DNA of 64,000 nucleotides from Rhodocyclaceae bacterium (GCA_030824275.1 JAVBXY010000035.1:1-64000); one strand, 5' to 3'; numbered from the stretch's first letter, positions 1 through 8,162 are shown. Numbers and translations: made by a program. Notes: generated from the sequence alone by a model not told the origin.

Positions 1-308
1 TTCACCGGCAGGTTGCGGGCATCCGGTTCGAGGTCGATGTCGGCTTCGATGACGATGTCGGACATCAGGGTGGCGCAGCAGGCGAGGCATTTGCCCTCCT
101 CCCGCTCGTAATCCATGAGGGCGAAGTTGGAGGCCTCGCCGTGCTCGACTTCGCCGTCGGTCACGTCGACCTTGCAGGTGGCACACAGGCCATGGCAGCA
201 GGCGTGCGGCAGGTAGATGCCGTGGCGCAGGGAGGCGTCGAGGATGGTCTGGCCATCTTCCACCTCGATGACCTGGCCCAGCGGTTCGATGGTCAGTTGA
301 TAACTCAT
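1..308 (-). CDS. dmpP: Phenol hydroxylase reductase component P5, N-terminal part (cut by window edge)
   Basis: Electron-transfer component that passes electrons from NADH through FAD and a plant-type 2Fe-2S cluster to the di-iron hydroxylase. Only the N-terminal ferredoxin domain (about 102 residues) lies in the window; the FAD/NAD domain is off the left edge. The CxxxxCxxC cluster ligands are at C37, C42 and C45, with the fourth at about C77. The ATG at 308 is preceded by the dmpO gene in the same orientation, with an 83-bp gap that holds one copy of the dispersed 26-bp repeat. Last visible gene of the dmpKLMNOP order. Identification as DmpP rather than another ferredoxin reductase rests on both sequence and operon position. 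Confidence 0.93.
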   Translation of the reverse strand, partial: MSYQLTIEPLGQVIEVEDGQTILDASLRHGIYLPHACCHGLCATCKVDVTDGEVEHGEASNFALMDYEREEGKCLACCATLMSDIVIEADIDLEPDARNLPV

Positions 309-336
309 GGGGTATGGCGTCGAATCTTTTGTTTTG

Positions 337-362
337 AAAAGTCGGCGCTGGCGGGACGGCGA
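337..362 (+). repeat. Dispersed 26-bp repeat, copy 1
   Basis: Near-consensus copy of the dispersed element: core GTCGGCGCTGGCG followed by GGACGGCGA, preceded by AAAA. It lies between dmpO and dmpP. A partial inverted copy (CCAGCGCCGA at about 374-383) follows, so the RNA could fold into a hairpin in the operon. Confidence 0.8.
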
Positions 363-391
363 TTTTGCCGACCACCAGCGCCGAGGAGGAA

Positions 392-748
392 CTAGCTACA
401 GCTTCCCTTGATCCCCGTCAGGCCGGGGGTGCGGAAACGGATCACGTCCTTGTGCTTGAGGCCGTTGTCGGCCAGGCTCTTGGTGTAATCCGGCTTCCAG
501 GGCTTGCCCGACTTGAACCACTCCGCCTTGTCCCAATCGACCTTGGCGAACTCCGGGTGATAGCCGAACATGCCAGCCAGCGGGCCTTTCAGCATGTCGC
601 CGAAAATCATCGGCGGCGGCAGGGGCACGCAGAAGGGCGCGCAGAACAGCAGGTGATCTTCCCAGCCGATGTAGAGCAGCGGCGCGGGGAATTTGTCCTG
701 CGAGTCCTTGGGTGAAAACTCGTATGTCTTGACGGCAGCAACAGCCAT
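392..748 (-). CDS. dmpO: Phenol hydroxylase component P4
   Basis: Small subunit of the multicomponent phenol hydroxylase, 118 residues, the usual length for DmpO. It belongs to the (LNO)2 hydroxylase core together with DmpL and DmpN, which turns phenol into catechol using O2. The recognisable features are an N-terminal YEF-SPKDSQDKFPAPLLYIGWEDHL-type stretch, a proline-rich FCVPLPPPMIF segment and a conserved C-terminal basic and glycine region. It sits 10 bp downstream of dmpN and upstream of dmpP, the canonical order. It contains no catalytic residues; its role is structural. Family assignment is firm from position and length. Confidence 0.93.
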   Translation of the reverse strand: MAVAAVKTYEFSPKDSQDKFPAPLLYIGWEDHLLFCAPFCVPLPPPMIFGDMLKGPLAGMFGYHPEFAKVDWDKAEWFKSGKPWKPDYTKSLADNGLKHKDVIRFRTPGLTGIKGSCS

Positions 749-758
749 GTCTGTCTCC

Positions 759-2306
759 TTAGTTCTTGGTCGCCTGGGCGCGCCAGGCTTCGAAGTTCTT
801 CTTGTCCGGCGAGCCCTCGTAATCGAGGTTGTCCTGGCCGAATTCGAGCTTGTACCACTTGAGCACTTCCATCAGCGGATTGAAATCCGGCGAGGTCGGA
901 TCGGCGTCGGGGCCGAAGCAGTTGCCCTGATAGATCTGGTGCACCGGCAGCCAGGACTGGATGTACTTCTCCGGCTCGTGGTCGAAGATGTCCTTGCAGC
1001 CATCGGAACAGAAGTGGTACTTGTCGCCCTTGTAGTCCGATTCGCGATAGCAGATCTTGGTCGGATCGTCAGGCTCGGTGAAGAACATCGGGATCTGGCA
1101 AGTGGTGCACAGCATCGGCAGCGTGCCGTTGTAGAAACGGTTGCCCTCCTTCGCCTGCTCGGCCCAGTGCTCATAACGCGGACGGTAGTACTTGTCGAAG
1201 GTGTCCGGGTACTTGGACGACAGCCAGTCCATTTCCTCGGCGCTCGGCGTCCAGGTGTGGAAGGGCGCAGCAGCGCCGTAGTTGTAGAACACGGCCCAGG
1301 CCTGGTGCGACAGGTGGTCCTTGTCCTTGCAGGCCTGTACCCAGCCGGCCGGCGGCTTGATGCCATAGCGGGCGAGGTCGGCGAAGAGCGCGCCACCGTT
1401 CTGCTCGGCGTAGATCTCCCAGGCTTCCTTCCAGCTCATCACGCGCTTGGGCAGCATGTAGTCCTGCATCATGGCCACCAGGGTCAGCACGCGATAGCCG
1501 CGCCAGAACCACTTGTCGAGCCAGCGCTGGACGATGGGCACGTTGGCCGGATCCTGTTCCAGCAGGAACTTGATCATCTCCAGGCCCAGAGTCATGTGCC
1601 GCGACTCGTCGGACTGGGCCGAGAAGCCGAAGGCCATGGCGCCCATGTCGCCGTTGTAGGCAGCGCCCGAGATGAAGGGCACGAAGAGCAGGTTGGTCAG
1701 CACGTATTCGAACGCGAAGCCGATGGCGACCATGAACTCGAACGGGCCTGAGGTGACGGCGTCGTCGAAGAAGGACTTCGGCACCGACAGATACCAGACG
1801 CGGTCATGCTGGTGACGCCAGTTCTGGAAGCCGTTGTAGTACTTGTTGTAGTTCGACATCGAGTGGATCTGCGTCTGGGCGTGACGGATCTCATCGAGGG
1901 ACTGCATCAGGCAGGCCACGCGCGGGCCGGCGCCGGCGAGCTGACGGCCGACGTGGGCAAAGCCACGGTGAGCCATGTATTCCAGCGGCGTGACGCCGGT
2001 GAGGAACAGCTTCAGGTTGTTGATGTAGCGCGCATCGGTGACGCCTAGATGGCCGTTGCTCTGGTTGAAGGCGTCAAGGATCGCGTACAGCTTGCGCTCC
2101 TTCTCGGCCTGATACTTCCAGTAGGCATCCATCGTCAGACGGAAGGGGTCCTCGAACTTGCTCCAGTCGTGGATCTTGATGCCCTCGTATTCGAGGAAGG
2201 GGTAAATGGCTTCCTTGGCCTGGTAGCTGGGCTCCCAGTCGAGGTCGCGGGTCATCAGGTTGTAGCGTTCCTTCAGGCCCAGTTTCTTGGCGACTTTCAT
2301 GTCCAT
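759..2306 (-). CDS. dmpN: Phenol hydroxylase large oxygenase subunit P3 (di-iron)
   Basis: Catalytic alpha subunit of the phenol hydroxylase, 515 residues, matching the family. The carboxylate-bridged di-iron ligands can be read directly: E109, E139 and H142 (DEIRH) in the first helix pair, E200, E234 and H237 (DESRH) in the second. The C-terminal part has CTTC and CSDGC pairs at roughly residues 400-440, the YHS-like metal-binding region seen in phenol hydroxylases. It activates O2 and inserts one oxygen into phenol to give catechol, forming the core with DmpL and DmpO and needing DmpM for turnover. A second in-frame ATG lies two codons downstream of the chosen start. Confidence 0.96.
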   Translation of the reverse strand: MDMKVAKKLGLKERYNLMTRDLDWEPSYQAKEAIYPFLEYEGIKIHDWSKFEDPFRLTMDAYWKYQAEKERKLYAILDAFNQSNGHLGVTDARYINNLKLFLTGVTPLEYMAHRGFAHVGRQLAGAGPRVACLMQSLDEIRHAQTQIHSMSNYNKYYNGFQNWRHQHDRVWYLSVPKSFFDDAVTSGPFEFMVAIGFAFEYVLTNLLFVPFISGAAYNGDMGAMAFGFSAQSDESRHMTLGLEMIKFLLEQDPANVPIVQRWLDKWFWRGYRVLTLVAMMQDYMLPKRVMSWKEAWEIYAEQNGGALFADLARYGIKPPAGWVQACKDKDHLSHQAWAVFYNYGAAAPFHTWTPSAEEMDWLSSKYPDTFDKYYRPRYEHWAEQAKEGNRFYNGTLPMLCTTCQIPMFFTEPDDPTKICYRESDYKGDKYHFCSDGCKDIFDHEPEKYIQSWLPVHQIYQGNCFGPDADPTSPDFNPLMEVLKWYKLEFGQDNLDYEGSPDKKNFEAWRAQATKN

Positions 2307-2319
2307 GTTATGTGTCTCC

Positions 2320-2589
2320 TCAGTGCTTCCAGCTCAGGGTGAATTCGTCGTCGGTCTCGTCGATGTGGCCGGTCAGGGTGATCAGGTTGATGTGCAGTTC
2401 CTGAAGGTTGAAACGACGGCCCATGACTTCCTCGACGGTCTCGCGCTTGATGGTCATGGTGTTCGGCGCATCGATGCGGACCATGCCCGGCTGATCATCC
2501 ACAGTTGCGTTCGGGTTGTCGGCGAGGATCGCCTCAATGATGCTGCGGGTCTCCTCGTTCTTCTGGAAAGCGATAAATACGTTCGACAT
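2320..2589 (-). CDS. dmpM: Phenol hydroxylase regulatory (coupling) protein P2
   Basis: Cofactor-less effector protein of the MmoB/DmpM family, 89 residues. It binds the hydroxylase and couples electron transfer to substrate oxidation. The ATG at 2589 (MSNVFIAF) is chosen because a good Shine-Dalgarno (TAAGGAGATCAC) sits just before it; an upstream extension in the same frame lacks one and runs into dmpL. The sequence shows the family features: an N-terminal FIAFQKNEETR strand-helix, a central PGMVRIDAP loop and an acidic C-terminus. Lies 13 bp upstream of dmpN and 10 bp after dmpL. Confidence 0.94.
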   Translation of the reverse strand: MSNVFIAFQKNEETRSIIEAILADNPNATVDDQPGMVRIDAPNTMTIKRETVEEVMGRRFNLQELHINLITLTGHIDETDDEFTLSWKH

Positions 2590-2599
2590 CGTGATCTCC

Positions 2600-3592
2600 T
2601 TAGACAGCCAGACCGGCCTTGTTGCAGCGGGCATTGAACTGATCGGTCAGCTCCGCCATCACCGAGTCGCCCTGCGCGCCCAGCGCCTGCGTGGCCAGCG
2701 GCGCCAGCGCCTTGACGGCACGGTCGCGCCACTTCTTGGTCCACTCGGACATCAGCGCCTTGTTCTCCGCCGTCTCGCCAGCGCCGACTTTCAGGCAGGC
2801 ATCGACCCACTTCGAGGACTCGGCAAACCATTCGGACTGGAAGCGCGTCAGCATCGACACCACCGGGCCACCCTGGGTTTGCAGCGCGTTATCGACGTGC
2901 TGATAGGCCAGCGGGAAGAGCAGGCCGTCGAGCACCACGTTCTGGGCGACAAACAGTTCGAACCAGTCCTTGACCACCAGCATGTCCTCGACCAGACGAC
3001 GCAGTTCCTGCCATTGCGGCGCAGTCATCCAGGCCTTCTTGGCGGCATCCAGATCGGACGGCTCGCCGAGGGTGAAGCCAAGGCGCGTGATGTATTGCGC
3101 GATGCCCAACTGGTCCATGCCGTTGTAGAGACAGGGCTGGGTGATGGCGGTGCCGTAACCGTAGGCGCACATCGAAGCGCCATTCATGTTGGCACCCCAG
3201 GCGACGTGACGCAGCGGCAGGTAGAACTCCAGCGCAGTCTTCTTCGCCGCAGCGTTGAAGTTGGCGGCGAGGCCACGGCTCTCGACGAACTCGAAGTCGG
3301 CCTCGGCGGTTTCCTGCATCTTGGCGCGAGCGATGGTGTAGGCCCCGTAGTAAAACTGGCGCGGGTCCTTGAAGGCGTACCAGTCCTTCATCTTGATCGC
3401 GGTGCGGGCCGGATCGAAGATCATGTGGTCCGGGTCCCAGGTCGGGCGGTAATGGAAGTTGGCGTTGGCCTGCACATCCATGGTGGCTTCGATGTAACGC
3501 GAAGCCGCCTTGTCACCGCCAAGACGGTCGGCGATGTGGTTGAAGGTCTGCCGCAGCGGGGTAATGCTGACGGTACGCAGATCAATTTGCAT
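2600..3592 (-). CDS. dmpL: Phenol hydroxylase beta subunit P1
   Basis: Beta subunit of the (LNO)2 hydroxylase, 330 residues, a ferritin-like fold without the metal ligands of DmpN. The start MQIDLRTVSITPLRQTF is typical of DmpL, followed by the conserved YIEATMDVQANANFHYRPTWDPD-type region near residues 33-60. The SD GGAGGAGACTCG precedes the ATG. Odd feature: codons for about residues 267-275 (KVGAGETAE) are an exact copy of the 26-bp dispersed repeat found all over this window, reading in the same frame as the copies in mmsA and an MBL hydrolase further on. Confidence 0.94.
   Translation of the reverse strand: MQIDLRTVSITPLRQTFNHIADRLGGDKAASRYIEATMDVQANANFHYRPTWDPDHMIFDPARTAIKMKDWYAFKDPRQFYYGAYTIARAKMQETAEADFEFVESRGLAANFNAAAKKTALEFYLPLRHVAWGANMNGASMCAYGYGTAITQPCLYNGMDQLGIAQYITRLGFTLGEPSDLDAAKKAWMTAPQWQELRRLVEDMLVVKDWFELFVAQNVVLDGLLFPLAYQHVDNALQTQGGPVVSMLTRFQSEWFAESSKWVDACLKVGAGETAENKALMSEWTKKWRDRAVKALAPLATQALGAQGDSVMAELTDQFNARCNKAGLAV
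2768..2791 (-). repeat. Dispersed 26-bp repeat, copy 2 (inside dmpL)
   Basis: Exact match over 24 bp (AAAGTCGGCGCTGGCG then AGACGGCG) to the intergenic copies at 7076 and 8990. It lies within dmpL, in sense with the gene, and encodes KVGAGETA. Confidence 0.8.
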
Positions 3593-3638
3593 CGAGTCTC
3601 CTCCTTATGTAATCCGGCGGGTTGCCGGCTTTTTCAAA

Positions 3639-3914
3639 TCAGGTGTTTTGCTTGAAGCGCTGATGGGTGGCGTCGCGCAGACTCCAGTTCCATTCCTGGC
3701 CGTCGTCGTTGCCATCCATCTTGAGACGGCCGCTCTCATCCACGAAAGTCACCTTGTTCGACGCACAGAACTCGTCAAAGGCGGCGGCCGGCAGAATCAG
3801 TTCGACGAAAAGTTCCGGCTCACCGATGGCGAAATCGAACTCCACCAGCCCGTTCGCGCGCAACTCGGTGACGCGAACAAACTTGCGCTTCGTATCGAAA
3901 ATCTTCTCGGCCAC
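3639..3914 (-). CDS. dmpK: Phenol hydroxylase assembly protein P0
   Basis: First gene of the phenol hydroxylase operon, 91 residues, the DmpK/PHH family. DmpK proteins help load iron into the hydroxylase and are not needed for turnover itself. The start codon is GTG at 3914, preceded by a strong GGAGGAGACC ribosome site. The sequence carries the family pattern KFVRVTELRANGLVEFDFAIGEPE-type beta strands followed by an acidic linker and a WNWSLRDATHQRF-like C-terminus. A sigma-54 promoter candidate begins 35 bp upstream, and dmpL follows after a 46-bp gap. Confidence 0.9.
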   Translation of the reverse strand: MAEKIFDTKRKFVRVTELRANGLVEFDFAIGEPELFVELILPAAAFDEFCASNKVTFVDESGRLKMDGNDDGQEWNWSLRDATHQRFKQNT

Positions 3915-3948
3915 GGTCTCCTCCTTCGCTCTGACGGCAGAGAGCCTT

Positions 3949-3966
3949 AACAGGAAACGTGCCAGC
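3949..3966 (-). promoter_or_regulatory. Sigma-54 promoter of the phenol hydroxylase operon
   Basis: Minus strand reads TGGCACG (3958-3964), then TTTC and CTGTT (3949-3953). The -24 element is perfect and the -12 GC is GT, with the 10-bp GG-to-GT spacing expected for RpoN promoters. It lies 35 bp before the dmpK start, as in dmp operons driven by DmpR. Confidence 0.7.
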
Positions 3967-4040
3967 GGATGAAGCCGATGTTTTTACTTGATATTTAATA
4001 TTCCGCTGCAATGCAACATGAATTTTCAGCCCATCACCAC

Positions 4041-4056
4041 TTGATCAATTCATCAA
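4041..4056 (-). promoter_or_regulatory. DmpR/XylR-type upstream activating site
   Basis: The 16-bp palindrome TTGATCAATTCATCAA differs by one base from the TTGATCAATTGATCAA-type site recalled for XylR/DmpR/MopR proteins. It is centred about 98 bp upstream of the -12 element, a usual enhancer distance. A second weaker inverted repeat (ATCAC-N7-GTGAT, about 4060-4075) lies just further upstream and could be the second half of a tandem UAS. Confidence 0.7.
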
Positions 4057-4203
4057 GCGATCACGCCACAAGTGATGAAAAAATCACGATGCAGTGCAGC
4101 ATGGAATGCACGGTGAACCTGGCTATCCGTGCGCCAGCGAACGGAGGGCAGGAGCGCGTCCCGCTACGGTGGTTCGCACCTTTGATCCGGGCATCCGCCG
4201 ACC

Positions 4204-4824
4204 ATGAACCAAGCCGTCATCGACCAGCTGTTGATCCCGCTCATCCAGCGCTTCTTCCTTTTCTTCGGCCTCGTCGGCGTCGTCGTCGGCATCGGGCTCG
4301 TCCTCCAGCGCGAGCGCATGCACCAGCTCTTCGCCATCACCGACCGCTGGGTATCCCTGCGCCACGGCACCAAATGGCTAGCGGTGCCCCGCGACATTGG
4401 CGCAGGCGTGGAACGTCATCGCCGCCTGGTCGGCTCTATATTCATCGTCGCCGCGACGTTCTCGACCGTGACCCTGGCATGGCGCACCGATGGCAGCGAA
4501 CTCGCCGCCATGCTCTCCGTTCCCGCGTCGAATCAGATCGGCAGCCTGATAGCCAACAGCACGCGCGGATTGCTGATTTCCGGCGGAATCCTGGCCATCG
4601 CCGTCGGCATCATGCTGCTGTATTTTCCGCAGGCCCTGCGCCGTATCGAAGCCAGCAGTGACCGCTGGTACTCGTTCCGGGGCATCAATCGCAGTGGCGA
4701 CACCATGCACACCGGATTCAACCGCTGGACCGAACTCCATCCGCGCGCCATGGGCGCAGTGATCGCCGTCGGTGCGCTGATCGTCGCAGTCGACAACGGC
4801 CTGGCCCTGTACGCCAGATCATGA
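4204..4824 (+). CDS. Inner-membrane protein of unknown function
   Basis: 206 residues with four predicted membrane helices (roughly residues 10-35, 74-93, 121-142 and 182-203). Two similar loops follow helices 1 and 3 (ITDRWVSLRHGTKWL and SSDRWYSFRGINRSG), which suggests an internal duplication of a two-helix unit. Not recognised as a named family. It is divergent from the phenol hydroxylase operon and its last codons overlap the next gene by 4 bp (ATGA), so the two are translationally coupled. No clear ribosome site was seen at the chosen ATG. Confidence 0.7.
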   Translation: MNQAVIDQLLIPLIQRFFLFFGLVGVVVGIGLVLQRERMHQLFAITDRWVSLRHGTKWLAVPRDIGAGVERHRRLVGSIFIVAATFSTVTLAWRTDGSELAAMLSVPASNQIGSLIANSTRGLLISGGILAIAVGIMLLYFPQALRRIEASSDRWYSFRGINRSGDTMHTGFNRWTELHPRAMGAVIAVGALIVAVDNGLALYARS

Positions 4825-5495
4825 GATCTCCACAATCCGGCCTCCTGTCGGCGCTGATGCTGGCGACCACACTGATCGGCTGTAGCACCATCGAACCCAA
4901 GCCGGGGCCGACGCTGGCCCGACTGACGCAACTACCGACGCAACAACTGACGCCACCGCCAAGTCCGCTGCCAGAGACCGACTCAGGCGTCGCCGCGAGC
5001 AGCGCAAGCCAGCCTGGCCTCGAAAGCACCGGCGCAAAAGTGCTGCCGGAAGCTGGATCAGGAGCCCCCCGAGTTCAGTTCAATCTGCATGTCTTCGGCC
5101 TCTCCTACCACCCGGATCGTGCCGGTATTCGCGCAAGTCATCTGGACAACGAATTCAACGCCGGGCTCGGACTCAACTACGAGCTGGGTAGTGACGCGCG
5201 TGGCGCGACCAGCGTGGAAGCCGGCGTCTTCAAGGACTCGGGGCGCAACTGGGCCAAGTTCGCCGGCGTCGGCTACCAGTTCAAGTTCGGCGAGCGCTGG
5301 CGTCTGGGCGCCGATCTGCTCGCTATCCAGAGCGAGACGTACAACCACGGGCGCAGCTTCGTGGCCCCAGTCCCGCATCTGACCTATGACTTCGGCCCCG
5401 TCAAACTGAACGCCATCTACGTGCCGCGCCTGGCGCCTTACAACCACTTCGCCGTCTTTGGCATCTACCTCACCCTGCCGCTAAAGCAGTGGTGA
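4821..5495 (+). CDS. Putative lipoprotein with beta-barrel-like C-terminal domain
   Basis: 224 residues. The N-terminus is a lipoprotein signal peptide with lipobox LIGC (cysteine about residue 21), followed by a proline-rich linker to about residue 70. The rest is rich in alternating hydrophobic/aromatic strands (FGLSYHPD, GLGLNYELG, FAGVGYQFKFG, GIYLTLPL), as in small outer-membrane barrels. It starts inside the stop region of the preceding membrane protein gene (ATGA overlap). The function is unknown; a PagP/PagL-like surface role is only a guess from the strand pattern. Confidence 0.65.
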   Translation: MRSPQSGLLSALMLATTLIGCSTIEPKPGPTLARLTQLPTQQLTPPPSPLPETDSGVAASSASQPGLESTGAKVLPEAGSGAPRVQFNLHVFGLSYHPDRAGIRASHLDNEFNAGLGLNYELGSDARGATSVEAGVFKDSGRNWAKFAGVGYQFKFGERWRLGADLLAIQSETYNHGRSFVAPVPHLTYDFGPVKLNAIYVPRLAPYNHFAVFGIYLTLPLKQW

Positions 5496-5517
5496 TCGGG
5501 CTACCAGCGTGCCTAGC

Positions 5518-5955
5518 CTACGCGTCCCCGATACGCCGATAGACCTGCATGAAGCGCCCGTTGCCAGCGACGCCGAAATCTCCCGGCGCGTATTGAAGCA
5601 GCCAGTCGCCGGCCTCGCCGCGCAGCATGTCGCCGCCGGCCGAGCGCGCCGCCGTAAAGGGCTCCGCGATCTGTTTCGCCAGCACCGGCACCGGCCGTCC
5701 CCGATAACGGCCGTCCTGCCCGGCCATCGTCGGCGACACCGGCTCGTACTTGGCCTCGAAACGATCCCGCGACACACTCCAGCGATCCCCCGTCGAACCC
5801 GTGATCACCGCATCACCAACGCGATAGCGGTTCGGCCCTTCCAGGCTGATCAGGCTGCCCTCCTCCTGCGCGAAAACCACCCCGACCTCCTCGGTCTTGA
5901 CGAATTGCCGGGCCAGCGGATCGCTGGCGAGATCGATATTTTTCAGCTCAAGCAT
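5518..5955 (-). CDS. PGDYG-domain protein
   Basis: 145 residues, starting at MLELKNIDL. The C-terminal half has APGDFG in place of the PGDYG signature, preceded by WLLQY, which places it in the small PGDYG protein family; biochemical function is not established. It faces the preceding lipoprotein gene end to end (22 bp apart). The longer reading frame upstream has no supporting ribosome site, so the start at 5955 was preferred. Confidence 0.65.
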   Translation of the reverse strand: MLELKNIDLASDPLARQFVKTEEVGVVFAQEEGSLISLEGPNRYRVGDAVITGSTGDRWSVSRDRFEAKYEPVSPTMAGQDGRYRGRPVPVLAKQIAEPFTAARSAGGDMLRGEAGDWLLQYAPGDFGVAGNGRFMQVYRRIGDA

Positions 5956-6138
5956 GAGAACTCGGAAGGGGGATTGGACGGGCCGGCAGTGTGACATAGC
6001 CCACCCAAGGAGAACACCAGGCGAATACCCATGACGCCAGTAGCTACCCGCATGGGGGATTTGCCATCGCGCAATACCCAAGTAAAACACTCAACATTAT
6101 TCCACCCCATCCCCAGCAATGTTTCTCCGGAGAACACC

Positions 6139-6468
6139 ATGATCGAAGTGAATGGACAACAAATCGAAACCGATGCCGAAGGCTTCCTCGCCAACCTTGG
6201 CGACTGGAACGAAGACGTCGCCGTCACCCTCTCGCAGCAGGACCAGCTCGAACTCGGCGACGAGCACTGGCAGGTCATTAAATGGATACGCGACTACTAC
6301 GAGGAATTCGGCACCGCCCCCAATCTGCGCGCCATGACCAAGAAGATCGGCGCCGACCTGGGCGAAACCTACAGCGACAAGAAATACCTCTTCGACCTCT
6401 TCCCCTACGGCCCCGCCAAGCAGGCCGCCCGCTACGCCGGCATGCCCAAGCCCACCGGCTGCGTCTAG
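6139..6468 (+). CDS. DsrC/TusE-family sulfur carrier with a single C-terminal cysteine
   Basis: 109 residues, full-length DsrC/TusE fold. The flexible C-terminal arm ends KPTGCV, so the penultimate cysteine C108 (CysA) is present. The second redox cysteine of true DsrC is replaced: residue 97 is Ala (KQAARYAG) where DsrC at 42044 has Cys. One-cysteine proteins of this family behave as TusE-like sulfur relays rather than DsrC trisulfide carriers (family knowledge). It stands alone, 36 kb from the dsr operon. The ATG at 6139 follows CCGGAGAACACC, a usable ribosome site; the longer upstream frame is not needed. Confidence 0.85.
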   Translation: MIEVNGQQIETDAEGFLANLGDWNEDVAVTLSQQDQLELGDEHWQVIKWIRDYYEEFGTAPNLRAMTKKIGADLGETYSDKKYLFDLFPYGPAKQAARYAGMPKPTGCV

Positions 6469-6574
6469 CCCGCCGGCTACGTCCAACCTCGCCACGGGCT
6501 ATGTACGGCAACGTACATACGGCCCACCCGGTGCTTCTCATACTCCAGGCTCTCAACCACACTTGGAGAACACT

Positions 6575-7057
6575 ATGATGAAGAAGCTGATCGTCGCGAC
6601 CGCCCTGTGCACCGGCCTCATGGCGACACCCGCTTTCGCCCAGATGTACATGGGCGCCGGCGTCGGGTCCGCCAAGACCGACACCAACGAAACCTCCTAC
6701 AAGCTGTTCGGCGGATTCCAGTTCAATCCGACCTGGGGCCTGGAAGTCGGCTACACCGATCTCGGCAAATATCGCGGAGCCAACTTCGAAGCGGCCTCCC
6801 TCGCCGGCACCGGCACTGTTGCCATCAACGACAGCTGGTCGCTGCTCGGCAAGCTGGGCGCCACCTCCAACCGTTCCCACCTCGGCGGCTCCAATCGCCA
6901 CACCGACGTACTCCTCGGCCTGGGCGTCGGCTTCAACTTCAACAAGAACGTCGGCCTGCGCCTTGAGTACGAGGATTTCGGCAAACTCTCGAACGACAAC
7001 GTCGGCGTCAATTCACGCGGCAAGAATCTGGGCCTGGGGCTGAAGTACACGTTCTGA
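6575..7057 (+). CDS. OmpA-like outer-membrane beta-barrel protein
   Basis: 160 residues with a clear Sec signal peptide ending TPAFA-Q (about residue 22). The mature part is a small eight-strand barrel: repeated amphipathic strands such as YMGAGVGSA, YKLFGGFQF, WGLEVGYTDLG, VLLGLGVGFNF and a C-terminal aromatic F (KYTF) used by the Bam complex. It resembles OmpA N-terminal/porin-like barrels without a periplasmic domain. The ATG at 6575 is preceded by TTGGAGAACACT. A strong bidirectional terminator follows 60 bp after the stop. Confidence 0.8.
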   Translation: MMKKLIVATALCTGLMATPAFAQMYMGAGVGSAKTDTNETSYKLFGGFQFNPTWGLEVGYTDLGKYRGANFEAASLAGTGTVAINDSWSLLGKLGATSNRSHLGGSNRHTDVLLGLGVGFNFNKNVGLRLEYEDFGKLSNDNVGVNSRGKNLGLGLKYTF

Positions 7058-7075
7058 GCAGGCAGCGCCGATCTA

Positions 7076-7102
7076 AAAAGTCGGCGCTGGCGAGACGGCG
7101 AA
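7076..7102 (+). repeat. Dispersed 26-bp repeat, copy 3
   Basis: Full consensus copy (AAAAGTCGGCGCTGGCG, AGACGGCGAA). An inverted CAGCGCCGA lies just upstream (7063-7071), so the pair can form a 9-bp hairpin 3' to the outer-membrane protein gene. Confidence 0.85.
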
Positions 7103-7119
7103 GGACGACGGTCTGGAGC

Positions 7120-7152
7120 AAAAAATGGCGCGATTTATTCGCGCCATTTTTT
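7120..7152. terminator. Bidirectional rho-independent terminator
   Basis: Perfect hairpin with arms AAAAAATGGCGCGA and TCGCGCCATTTTTT around a TTTAT loop. It has T-runs on both strands and so serves both the barrel gene and the convergent HEPN gene. Confidence 0.9.
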
Positions 7153-7316
7153 CGCACAGCAGCAGCTGCTGCGAAACACTATTTACAAGCAACCACATAT
7201 ACATCCATTGATGCTTGGTACGGAATCAACTTCGCACTCATGATGAACCCCGACTGCACGACCACCGGACTCACGCAAAATTTTGCGCAGGCGCGCCGAA
7301 ATGTGAGGTTACGGCA

Positions 7317-8162
7317 TCATTTGAATGGCATCCCGTCGATCCAACTGTTCCAGTTTATGTGTTCATCATCAAATCCTACCGACTTCAGCACTACCAATGC
7401 AACAAGTTGAGAAATGTTGAATAGATAGTCGAAAACCTTGATCTCAACTTCAGTCCCATTGACGTTGATGATCGCATTGAACTCACTATTATGAAAAAGT
7501 GCATTCCGAAGATGCGTGTACGTAGACACTGCTCTCTTGAGATCGGCGGGCCTTTCAATCTGAACGTCAAACCCATAGCTGGTGAGGAGCTTGCATATCG
7601 GCTCGGATGAGTTCCGATTGAAACGGTCATTAACCACGGCACGGGCAAAGGACTCCAAGCCAGAATAGAGAAGAAAGTACGAGACTTCGACAAATGGCTT
7701 TCGTTGACGCAACGCCTCAACGCATTTGAAGAACAAAATGTTGAACTGTGTCTGTTCGCAAAACTTCCGATCTAGGAGCCGATCAAGGGCCTTCGATATA
7801 AACAAGCTTCGGGATGAGTGGAAGAAAAAATCTTCACCAATGATGGCCCCGCCGCCATTATTTCTGCGATGCGTCGTGATGCTCGGGGAAAATAAGCTGA
7901 AGGGGTCGTCATTAATATCTTCAATTGGTGAAGATATCAGCACATCGAGATGCTCGACAAAGGATAAGACCGCTTCTAGGTTGAAGATGAGGTCCTCAGA
8001 TACCGATGTTCCCTTCAATACAGCCGTAAGTTGGTATGCATCGAGATCCCGTGCCCATCGCGTAGCCTGCTGGTAATCGGTAGTGCGCGGCTCGATCCTT
8101 ATACCGGGCAGGGTAATCGGACGGGTAATCTGATACCCGTAGATGCCGCAAACAACGTTCAC
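7317..8162 (-). CDS. HEPN-domain protein, putative RNase/defence protein
   Basis: 281 residues, not recognised as a named family. The C-terminal third carries the HEPN RNase signature Rx4H (R219 NALF H224 in a THLRNALFHN context), preceded by a helix rich in LYSGLESFARAVV. The N-terminal two-thirds resembles the beta-rich leader domain of ApeA-like proteins only loosely. The stretch is visibly richer in A and T than its neighbours and sits next to a HicAB pair, so horizontal acquisition is likely. HEPN proteins often act in antiphage defence or toxin-antitoxin systems; no partner nucleotidyltransferase is seen here. Confidence 0.6.
   Translation of the reverse strand: MNVVCGIYGYQITRPITLPGIRIEPRTTDYQQATRWARDLDAYQLTAVLKGTSVSEDLIFNLEAVLSFVEHLDVLISSPIEDINDDPFSLFSPSITTHRRNNGGGAIIGEDFFFHSSRSLFISKALDRLLDRKFCEQTQFNILFFKCVEALRQRKPFVEVSYFLLYSGLESFARAVVNDRFNRNSSEPICKLLTSYGFDVQIERPADLKRAVSTYTHLRNALFHNSEFNAIINVNGTEVEIKVFDYLFNISQLVALVVLKSVGFDDEHINWNSWIDGMPFK

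Noticed and set aside
693..1751. Long plus-strand reading frames opposite dmpN and many other genes
   Set aside because: They are GC-skew shadows of well-identified minus-strand genes and carry no motifs or ribosome sites.
3281..3315. Possible repeat copy in dmpL (GAAGTCGGCCTCGGCGG)
   Set aside because: The match is broken in the centre and lost at the 3' part; compatible with chance in GC-rich coding sequence.
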